Source of the DNA: Methylophilus sp. 13
GTDB lineage: Bacteria; Pseudomonadota; Gammaproteobacteria; Burkholderiales; Methylophilaceae
Direction: 5' to 3'
DNA: 64,000 bases
Assembly: GCF_015354335.1 (NCBI RefSeq)
Contig: NZ_JADKYR010000006.1
Coordinates: forward strand, 32,892 to 96,891
Each line of letters starts with the position of its first letter. Position 1 is the stretch's first letter. The notes under the pieces were generated by a model. That model was not told the origin of the DNA. It saw only the letters and a list, made by a program, of their open reading frames with translations, and made no database searches. Positions 57,959-64,000 of the stretch are shown piece after piece. A program made the translations under genes and the position numbers.

Positions 57959-59872
57959 TCAAGAAAGATTGAGCGCTTTTAAGCGCCGGTAAAGCGTATT
58001 TCTGCTTAACCCCAGCTGACGGGACACCGCTGAAATATTGCCGCCATGTTGCAACATGGCTTGCCGGATCGCTTCATCATTTTGCACTTTCAGGCTAGCT
58101 GCTGGCAACGCGGTCATGCCGACCGCAGACGGCTCAGCATCTGCTTTTTTCGCATGCATTTCATCCAGAAAATCCTGCATCAAATGCTGGCGGCCAATCA
58201 CGCCGCCATCCGCCAATGCCACGGCCGTGCGCAGTACATTATGCAACTGGCGTACATTGCCCGGCCAGGGATGCTCATTAAACAGCGCCATCATTTCTTC
58301 ACTCAAGGTGGCTTGCGGCGCCTGTTCAATTTGCAGAATGACCTGAATCAACCTTGCCATATCCAGCCGCTCCCGCAGCGCAGGCAATTGCACACTGAGG
58401 CCATTGATGCGGTAATACAAATCACTGCGAAACTCGCCTGCAGCCACTTTATCTTTCAACTTCTGATTGGTCGCGCTGAGCAGCATAAAGTTGACCGGGA
58501 TAGACTTGCTGCCGCCCAACGGCGTCACACTGCGCTCTTGCAAGACGCGCAACAAGCGCGCTTGCAGTGACAATGGCATATCGCCAATCTCATCCAGAAA
58601 CAAGGTGCCGCCATCCGCTTGCTGGATTTTGCCAAGATTGCCTTTACGCTTGGCCCCTGTATAAGCGCCTTCTTCGTAGCCAAACAGTTCGGCTTCAATC
58701 AGCCCTTCTGGCAAGGCCGCACAGTTGACGGCAATAAACGGCTTGTGGCGGCGCGCACTGGCATCGTGAATCGCGCGTGAAAATAATTCTTTACCGGCCC
58801 CGGTCTCGCCGAGGATCAGTACAGGAATGTCCTTATCCAGCACCTGCTTGACCTGAGTGATGGCCAGCTTGAATTGCGGGTCGCCACTGTCCAGCAACTC
58901 CAGACTGGCGGCAGATTCTCGCGGCGCCAGCGGCGGCATTTTTTTCGGAGCGGAAGGCGCCTGGCTCACCGAGGCGCGGGCATATAACCGTGCGCCATTA
59001 CGCAGATGCAGTGGAAACAGGACATCGGCATTTAAACCGCGTTGCTTGAACGCGATCCACGACTCGTCAAAAATATCTTCAAATGCAATGCGCCGCGCAG
59101 ACAGGCTATCCTGATCCAGCGGCAAACCAAACTGAAACTGACCACTACGGTTGATCGTCTGTAGCTGACCAGCCGCATCAAACAAAGCCACCCCTTCCCA
59201 CAAGGTACCAATAAATTCTGGCCGCACATGAAAATGCACGGCGATTTCACCCTCTGCGGTGGCATGAAACAGCCGGTTTTCGACCATTTGTGCCGCCATT
59301 TTGACCAGGGCCAGCGTGTGCTGCTGCGGCGCATTAAGGTCGTTGGATACGTCCAGCGTCGCAACCAAATGGTTATTGGCAGCAAAGATCGGCACGGCGG
59401 AACAACTGAGTGAATGATGATAGGCCATGAAGTGCTCAGCCCCCTGCACACTGATGGCCAGGCGCTCTACCAGCGCGGTGCCTATGGCATTGGTGCCCCG
59501 GTGCTCTTCGCTCCACGACGCGCCAGGCAATAACGAGGCGCGGATCTGATTTTCATCCACGCCTTCACCCATGGTGCGCAAAATCACCCCTTCGTTATCG
59601 GTCAAAATCACCAGGCTACGCGTATGGGCAATTTGCTCACTCAAGGTGATCATTTCCGGTTCAGCTTGCGCCAATAACAGGCGGTTTTTCTCCAGCCGCT
59701 GCGCCAATTCCTGGGCAGTAATAATCTGGTCTTCTGCCGGGGCTTGCTCATCCACGCCCTTGACCATGCAACGTCGCCAGGAGCGGGCAATCGCTTCGGC
59801 AATGGCGCGCTGATCATCACGCAAGCCAACTTGCGGCAGGGGAGTGGAGGAGGGGGAATACTTGTTGGGCAT
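57959..59872 (-). CDS. AcoR-like sigma-54-dependent enhancer-binding protein
   Basis: The protein (637 aa from the chosen start) has an N-terminal GAF/AcoR-type sensor region (residues about 30-270), a sigma-54 AAA+ domain with Walker A GETGAGKE, the sigma-54-contact loop GAYTGA (Tyr in place of the usual Phe) and [12 protein letters not shown], and a C-terminal Fis-type helix-turn-helix (NISAVSRQLGLSRNTLYRRLKAL). AcoR-type proteins activate acetoin or alcohol oxidation genes. It is divergent from xoxF, which has a perfect -24/-12 promoter. The frame is open to 60046, but the first 58 residues are not family-like and would cover the xoxF promoter, so the ATG at 59872 is preferred; it has no good ribosome-binding site. 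Confidence 0.82.
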   Translation of the reverse strand: MPNKYSPSSTPLPQVGLRDDQRAIAEAIARSWRRCMVKGVDEQAPAEDQIITAQELAQRLEKNRLLLAQAEPEMITLSEQIAHTRSLVILTDNEGVILRTMGEGVDENQIRASLLPGASWSEEHRGTNAIGTALVERLAISVQGAEHFMAYHHSLSCSAVPIFAANNHLVATLDVSNDLNAPQQHTLALVKMAAQMVENRLFHATAEGEIAVHFHVRPEFIGTLWEGVALFDAAGQLQTINRSGQFQFGLPLDQDSLSARRIAFEDIFDESWIAFKQRGLNADVLFPLHLRNGARLYARASVSQAPSAPKKMPPLAPRESAASLELLDSGDPQFKLAITQVKQVLDKDIPVLILGETGAGKELFSRAIHDASARRHKPFIAVNCAALPEGLIEAELFGYEEGAYTGAKRKGNLGKIQQADGGTLFLDEIGDMPLSLQARLLRVLQERSVTPLGGSKSIPVNFMLLSATNQKLKDKVAAGEFRSDLYYRINGLSVQLPALRERLDMARLIQVILQIEQAPQATLSEEMMALFNEHPWPGNVRQLHNVLRTAVALADGGVIGRQHLMQDFLDEMHAKKADAEPSAVGMTALPAASLKVQNDEAIRQAMLQHGGNISAVSRQLGLSRNTLYRRLKALNLS

Positions 59873-59886
59873 GGAAAACTGAACAC

Positions 59887-59942
59887 CTGTCACGTCGGAT
59901 TGAACAACTGTACCAGTATGACACAGTCGTGAACAGTACAGG
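59887..59942. promoter_or_regulatory. Candidate enhancer sites for the AcoR-like activator
   Basis: Three CTGT/ACAG-type inverted half-sites cluster here (CTGT at 59887 and 59908, ACAG at 59923, ACAGTACAG at 59933-59941). CTGT-N11-ACAG at 59908-59926 resembles the TGT-N10-12-ACA sites described for AcoR. The cluster lies about 100-150 bp upstream of the xoxF -24 element, the usual enhancer distance. The rest of the 270-bp gap is AT-rich and holds the xoxF promoter. Confidence 0.35.
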
Positions 59943-60034
59943 CTATCTTGCACAGAATCTCGAGCATTGATCATACTTTTATAACCTACTGATTTTAATA
60001 TATTTTTTAAAAATTTCCAAAAGATGATTGCGGT

Positions 60035-60050
60035 TGGCACACGCATTGCA
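60035..60050 (+). promoter_or_regulatory. Perfect sigma-54 (-24/-12) promoter of xoxF
   Basis: TGGCACACGCATTGCA matches the full RpoN consensus TGGCAC-N5-TTGCA. GG (60036-60037) and GC (60048-60049) have the required ten-base separation. Transcription would begin near 60061, giving a leader of about 80 nt with GGAGG before the xoxF ATG. Confidence 0.85.
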
Positions 60051-60142
60051 ATGAGTGATCAAGCCGTCACAAAAGAAGCATTTGTTAACGGCGTGTCAAC
60101 ACAACTCATCCAGCTTCAAAGCAACCATTTTGGAGGTTATTT

Positions 60143-62011
60143 ATGCAACAACGTATCAAGCTTGCCATCAGCGCATTACTGTTAGGCAGCATCAGCACCA
60201 GCGTATGGGCAGATGCTGAACTGGACACTTTAATGAAAGATGACAATCAGTGGGCCATGCAGCGTAAAGACTACGCGAATCAGGGCTATAGCCGCTTGTC
60301 ACAAATCAACAAAGGTAATGTCAAACAATTGAAAATGGCCTGGTCGTTTGCCACTGGTGTGAACCGCGGTCACGAAGGTGCACCGCTGGTCATCGGCAAT
60401 ACCATGTTTATCCACACCGCATTCCCTAACAACGTGTATGCGCTGGACTTGAACGATGACCAGAAAATTCTGTGGTCTTATTTCCCTAAACAAAGCCCGG
60501 ATGTGCAATCCGTCATGTGTTGCGACAACGTGAACAAAGGCTTGGGCTACGGTGACGGCAAGATTCTGCTGCAACAGAATAATGGCGTACTGGTCGCGCT
60601 GGATGCAAAAACAGGGGCCAAGGTTTGGGAAGTAACTGTCAACGACCCAAGAACAGGCGCGGCCAACACCAACGCTCCACACGTGTTTAAAGATAAAGTA
60701 ATCACTGGCTGTTCAGGCGGTGAATTCGGTGTACGTTGCCATATCAGTGCTTACAACATCAAAGATGGCAGCCTGATCTGGAAAGCCTACAGCACCGGTC
60801 CAGACAGCGAAGTGATGATTGGACCAGACTTCAACAAGGAAAACCCACACTACAGCGCACTGTCTCTCTACGAAGACGTGAATGGCGGTAACAAAATGGG
60901 TGGTTCCTTCAAGAATCTGGACAAAGCACAACTGAAATTTCCAGAAGCCAACCTGGGTGTACGCACCTGGCTCAAACCACAACAGCAGAAAGATGGCTGG
61001 CAAAATGGCGGCGGCCCAACATGGGGTTGGTATTCTTACGATCCAAAATTGAACCTGATGTACTACGGCAGCGGTAACCCAGGTACCTGGAACCCAGACG
61101 TACGTCCAGGCGACAACAAATGGTCGATGACGATTTTTGCCCGTGACCTCGATACCGGCTTGGCACGCTGGGGCTACCAGATGACGCCACACGACGAGTG
61201 GGATTATGACGGCATGAACGAAATCGTGTTGTGGGAAGCAAACGGCAAGCAATTGGCCACCCACTTTGACCGTAACGGTTTTGGCTATACCTTTGACCGC
61301 ACCAACGGCACGCTGCTGGTCGCTGAAAAAATGCACCCGTTCGTCAACTGGGCAACCAAGATTGATCTGAAAACCGGTATTCCGGTCAAGGATCCAAAAT
61401 ACTCTACGCACCAGGATTACAACGCAAAAGGCGTTTGCCCTTCTGCACTGGGTGTTAAAGACGAACAACCGTCCGCGTTTTCACCGAAAACCAAAACGTT
61501 CTATGTCCCGCTTAACCACGTGTGCATGACCTATGAGCCAGTTGAATCGAAATATGTGGCCGGTCAACCTTGGGTAGGGGCGACATTGACCATGTTTGCC
61601 GGTCCAGACGGCGTGATGGGTGGCTTTATGGCTTGGGATGGCCTCAAAGGCAAAGCTCAGTGGTACAACAAGGAGAAATTCTCTGCTTGGGGTGGCGCAC
61701 TGGTCACCGCGTCTGATCTGGTCTTCTACGGTACGCTGGACCGTTGGGTGAAAGCACTGGATGCCAAAACCGGTAAAGAACTGTGGAAATTCCAGGTAGG
61801 TTCCGGCGTGGTCGGCAACATGATCACCTACGGTCACAAAGGCAAACAATACGTCGGCGTACTGTCTGGCATTGGTGGTTGGGCGGCCGTGGCGATGAAC
61901 CTGGGCTTGACCAATGATACCGATGGCTTGGGTGCTGCCGGTGGTTACAAGGAACTGACTAAATACAACGCCGCACCTGGTGGTGGCGCCATGAATGTAT
62001 TCAGCTTATAA
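60143..62011 (+). CDS. xoxF: Lanthanide-dependent PQQ methanol dehydrogenase XoxF
   Basis: The 622-aa periplasmic enzyme oxidizes methanol to formaldehyde with PQQ. A signal peptide (cleavage near residue 23, SVWADA) precedes an eight-bladed propeller with Trp-docking repeats. The disulfide pair C126-C127 (VMCCDNVN) is present. The catalytic base is D354 in PHDEWDYDGMNE, and D356 two residues later is the extra ligand that marks lanthanide-binding XoxF, where calcium MxaF has Ala. Compared with XoxF5, the protein has about 25 more residues between 235 and 285, and the sequence fits the XoxF4 clade of Methylophilaceae. GGAGG precedes the ATG. A cytochrome c gene follows; no xoxJ or PQQ synthesis gene is in view. 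Control by sigma-54 is suggested upstream. Confidence 0.93.
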   Translation: MQQRIKLAISALLLGSISTSVWADAELDTLMKDDNQWAMQRKDYANQGYSRLSQINKGNVKQLKMAWSFATGVNRGHEGAPLVIGNTMFIHTAFPNNVYALDLNDDQKILWSYFPKQSPDVQSVMCCDNVNKGLGYGDGKILLQQNNGVLVALDAKTGAKVWEVTVNDPRTGAANTNAPHVFKDKVITGCSGGEFGVRCHISAYNIKDGSLIWKAYSTGPDSEVMIGPDFNKENPHYSALSLYEDVNGGNKMGGSFKNLDKAQLKFPEANLGVRTWLKPQQQKDGWQNGGGPTWGWYSYDPKLNLMYYGSGNPGTWNPDVRPGDNKWSMTIFARDLDTGLARWGYQMTPHDEWDYDGMNEIVLWEANGKQLATHFDRNGFGYTFDRTNGTLLVAEKMHPFVNWATKIDLKTGIPVKDPKYSTHQDYNAKGVCPSALGVKDEQPSAFSPKTKTFYVPLNHVCMTYEPVESKYVAGQPWVGATLTMFAGPDGVMGGFMAWDGLKGKAQWYNKEKFSAWGGALVTASDLVFYGTLDRWVKALDAKTGKELWKFQVGSGVVGNMITYGHKGKQYVGVLSGIGGWAAVAMNLGLTNDTDGLGAAGGYKELTKYNAAPGGGAMNVFSL

Positions 62012-62024
62012 GAGAGGAAGTCGC

Positions 62025-62345
62025 ATGCAATTGTTTAACCAAACCTTGCTCGCCACGGCCTTGCTGGCTGCCACAGCCTCTGCCATTGCAGGGAGTGGCG
62101 CCGAGGCCTTGGCTCAAAAAAGCGGCTGCTTGCTTTGCCATGGCATCGACAAAAAAGTCGTTGGCCCTGCTTACAAAGAAGTCGCCGCCAAATACAAAGG
62201 TGATAAAACCGCTGAAGCCAAGCTGATCCAGAAGGTGAAAGCCGGTGGCAGCGGGGTATGGGGTGAAATGCCTATGCCACCGAACAGCCCACAAGTGAAG
62301 GACGAAGATATCAAGACCATCGTCCAGTGGGTGTTGAGTTTGTAG
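62025..62345 (+). CDS. Small class I cytochrome c, probable electron acceptor of XoxF
   Basis: The 106-aa protein has a signal peptide (MQLFNQTLLATALLAATASA, cleavage near residue 22) and one heme-binding site C35-LL-C38-H39; the distal Met is probably in GEMPMPPNSP. It resembles c551/c8-type cytochromes rather than the larger cL type (XoxG or MxaG of Methylobacterium). A small cytochrome called XoxG(4) has been linked to XoxF4 in Methylotenera, so this may be its counterpart. AGAGGAAG precedes the ATG at 62025, 13 bp after the xoxF stop, so they are one operon. Confidence 0.88.
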   Translation: MQLFNQTLLATALLAATASAIAGSGAEALAQKSGCLLCHGIDKKVVGPAYKEVAAKYKGDKTAEAKLIQKVKAGGSGVWGEMPMPPNSPQVKDEDIKTIVQWVLSL

Positions 62346-62446
62346 TTCCCCTGCGAAATAAGGCGTCGGTGGCCTGTGCAATATGGATGATTCACTTGCC
62401 CACTGACGTCCTGTTTCCAACCGTTTTACCATTGATCTCCGAGTGT

Positions 62447-62474
62447 GCCAACCCGCAAGGGTTGGCTTTTTTTT
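62447..62474 (+). terminator. Intrinsic terminator of the xoxF operon
   Basis: GCCAACCC (62447-62454) and GGGTTGGC (62459-62466) form an 8-bp stem with a GCAA tetraloop, followed by eight T residues. It lies about 100 bp past the cytochrome stop codon. Confidence 0.93.
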
Positions 62475-62505
62475 GCCCCAAAATTAGCCAAGCCTTAAAA
62501 GCGTT

Positions 62506-62511
62506 TACAAT
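62506..62511 (+). promoter_or_regulatory. -10-like hexamer with leaderless geometry, ampG-like gene
   Basis: TACAAT (5 of 6 matches) ends six bases before the ATG at 62518. No strong -35 box (TTAGCC at 16 bp is the best) and no Shine-Dalgarno sequence is seen. Confidence 0.4.
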
Positions 62512-62517
62512 GCGGGC

Positions 62518-63762
62518 ATGACGATCTCGCAAACCCTGTTTACACGCCGCATGCTGATGTGTGTCGCCCTAGGCTTCAGTTCTGGCCTCCCCCTGTATCT
62601 TTTGCTGCAACTGTTGCCTGCCTGGTTACGTAGCGAAGGCCTCAATCTCAAAACCATCGCCGCCTTTGCCTTTATGCAACTGCCCTATACCTGGAAGTTT
62701 TTGTGGTCGCCCTTGATGGACCGCTACAGCTTGTTACAAGCACTGGGCCGCCGCCGCAGCTGGATACTGGGCACTCAATTCGCGCTGCTGGCCAGTATTG
62801 TGGGCTTGGGCATGTTCCAGCCGCAGCAAGAAATCAGCATGGTCGCCCTGCTTGCCACACTGGTAGCGCTATTTTCGGCCAGTCAGGATATCGTCATTGA
62901 TGCCTACCGCCGCGAAACACTGAGCGATGAAGAGCTCGGGTTGGGCAACAGCCTGTATGTCAACGCCTATCGGATTGCTGGCTTGGTCCCTGGCTCGCTG
63001 GCCCTGATTCTGGCAGACCATCTGGCCTGGTCGCAAGTATTTTTGGTCGTTGGCCTGTTTATGCTGCCCGGTATCGGATTTACACTGTGGGCGCAAGAAC
63101 CCGTGATGGCCAGCGCGCCCAAAACCTTGCTCGCCTCCGTGATCGAACCTTTCAAGGAATTTATTAATCGCAGCGGCTGGCAGCATGCACTGTGGGTGCT
63201 GCTGTTTATCTTGCTCTACAAGCTGGGCGACAGCATGGCCACCGCACTCGCTACGCCGTTTTATATTGACATGGGCTTCAGCAAAACCGATATCGGCGCC
63301 ATTGCCAAAGGCAGCGGCCTAGTCATGCAAATCGCCGGTGCCTTCGTTGGCGGCATCTGGATGCTGAAATTGGGTATTAACCGCGGTTTATGGACCTTTG
63401 GAGTCGTGCAGGCACTCTCCATCCTGGGGTTCGCCTGGCTCGCGGGCAGCGGCCCCTTTACCGAGATCGGTGCCCCTGAACGCAGCATGCTTGCGATTGT
63501 GATCGGCGTTGAAGCCTTTGGCGTTGGCTTGGGCACCGCGGCTTATGTGGCCTACATGGCACGCGAAACCAACCCCGCCTATACCGCAACCCAGCTCGCC
63601 TTGTTTACCAGCCTATCCGCCGTACCGCGCTCGGTTTTTAATGCTCTGACTGGTGGCATGGTGGAGGCACTGGGATGGCAGCAGTTTTTTTACGTATGCA
63701 CTTTGCTGGCAATCCCGGGGATGTTGCTGTTGTTTAAGGTAGCACCTTGGCGGGAAAAATAG
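62518..63762 (+). CDS. AmpG-family MFS transporter (muropeptide permease-like)
   Basis: The 414-aa inner-membrane protein has twelve hydrophobic segments and AmpG family features: LGFSSGLPLYLLLQLLPAWL at the first helix, YTWKFLWSPLMDRYSL, LGRRRSWIL and SASQDIVIDAYRRE. AmpG imports anhydro-muropeptides during peptidoglycan recycling. It is shorter than E. coli AmpG (491 aa), and this family often includes transporters of other substrates, so the exact cargo is uncertain. The gene is not linked to peptidoglycan genes here. Confidence 0.85.
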   Translation: MTISQTLFTRRMLMCVALGFSSGLPLYLLLQLLPAWLRSEGLNLKTIAAFAFMQLPYTWKFLWSPLMDRYSLLQALGRRRSWILGTQFALLASIVGLGMFQPQQEISMVALLATLVALFSASQDIVIDAYRRETLSDEELGLGNSLYVNAYRIAGLVPGSLALILADHLAWSQVFLVVGLFMLPGIGFTLWAQEPVMASAPKTLLASVIEPFKEFINRSGWQHALWVLLFILLYKLGDSMATALATPFYIDMGFSKTDIGAIAKGSGLVMQIAGAFVGGIWMLKLGINRGLWTFGVVQALSILGFAWLAGSGPFTEIGAPERSMLAIVIGVEAFGVGLGTAAYVAYMARETNPAYTATQLALFTSLSAVPRSVFNALTGGMVEALGWQQFFYVCTLLAIPGMLLLFKVAPWREK

Positions 63763-63923
63763 GTTTCTCGCAGACAAATATGTTTCTTTTCGACTCTTGA
63801 CGAGTTACTTTTCTTTGCTTGCACAGGCTGTGATTTACTTTTGAGTGCGCTTTGGGATTTTGAAAGGGTCTATTTCGCCTTTAGGCGACCATTCTTTCTT
63901 ATGCTTGTCCTGTATAGACCGGA

Positions 63924-63959
63924 GACATGGTTGACAGGTGTACGAGGACATAGTTGACA
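63924..63959 (+). repeat. Direct repeat GACATRGTTGACA, probable IS end
   Basis: GACATGGTTGACA (63924-63936) and GACATAGTTGACA (63947-63959) are 23 bp apart with 12 of 13 identical bases. Such sequences occur at the ends of IS481-type elements, and a transposase-like start follows 31 bp downstream. No gene is seen in 63763-63923. Confidence 0.4.
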
Positions 63960-63989
63960 CTTTCGCATTGGATAAATGCGGAGAACACT

Positions 63990-64000
63990 ATGCCTTGGGA
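63990..64000 (+). mobile_element. Possible start of an IS481-type transposase gene, cut by window edge
   Basis: The last 11 bases read ATGCCTTGGGA, that is MPW plus Asp or a similar residue, preceded by GCGGAGAAC as a ribosome-binding site. IS481 transposases often begin MPW. Only four codons are visible, so the call rests on this start and on the terminal repeat just upstream. Confidence 0.3.

Noticed and set aside
59873..60046. 58-residue N-terminal extension of the AcoR-like regulator
   Set aside because: The extension is not family-like, contains the candidate enhancer region and part of the xoxF promoter, and lacks a ribosome-binding site.

Overview
The window looks like chromosomal DNA of a methylotrophic betaproteobacterium of the family Methylophilaceae (Methylophilus/Methylotenera type). 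The evidence is a XoxF-type PQQ methanol dehydrogenase with the lanthanide-signature Asp and an adjacent small cytochrome c (60-62.3 kb), together with betaproteobacterial gene orders: ssb/MFS opposite uvrA, tlpA-aroQ-accB-accC-prmA, trpEGD..C-gph-rpe, hemA-prfA..prmC, metX-metW. Family placement is inferred from gene content only; no rRNA or tRNA gene was seen.

Layout. 0-1.5 kb: AT-richer Hsp70-like chaperone HscC, cut by the left edge. 1.7-6.6 kb: ssb and a YajR-like transporter, divergent from uvrA. 6.7-16 kb: an accessory catabolic island with an AraC/XylS-type regulator, a six-gene minus-strand operon (DLH-SnoaL fusion, SDR, MetA-type outer-membrane protein, Rieske oxygenase large and small subunits, Rieske-FNR fusion reductase), a divergent flavin monooxygenase and a stand-alone AsnC-type ligand-binding protein. 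16-18.3 kb: mtgA, aroE, rhodanese. 18.3-23.3 kb: nitrogen control (glnA, a DUF4124 protein, ntrB, ntrC) with NtrC boxes and -24/-12 promoters. 23.3-30.8 kb: DUF6445 protein, major porin, degenerate GGDEF-like protein, mutY, AsmA-like protein, uppP. 31-34.4 kb: katG and divergent oxyR with a candidate 23-codon gene between them. 34.4-42.9 kb: DUF3426 protein, prmA, accC, accB, aroQ, tlpA-like gene, dsbD, cutA, fxsA and a ferredoxin/FNR reductase. 43-50.5 kb: a pseudogene with one internal stop, hemB, the trp genes, gph, rpe. 50.7-57.9 kb: hemA, prfA, a GFA protein and AlkD-like protein inserted before prmC, HAD phosphatase, metX, metW. 58-62.3 kb: AcoR-like sigma-54 activator divergent from xoxF and a cytochrome c. 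62.5-64 kb: AmpG-like transporter and what may be the start of an insertion sequence at the right edge.

Three observations stand out. First, a 27-bp operator with two TATCC half-sites exactly 20 bp apart occurs three times, only beside the AraC-type gene and in the divergent promoter region of the aromatic island, which points to one self-contained regulon. Second, xoxF is preceded by a perfect -24/-12 sigma-54 promoter and sits opposite an AcoR-type enhancer-binding protein, suggesting an uncommon control scheme for a lanthanide methanol dehydrogenase. Third, five genes (DUF4124 gene, uppP, hemA, metX, ampG-like) have a -10-like hexamer ending exactly 6 nt before the start codon and no Shine-Dalgarno sequence, the geometry expected of leaderless mRNAs.
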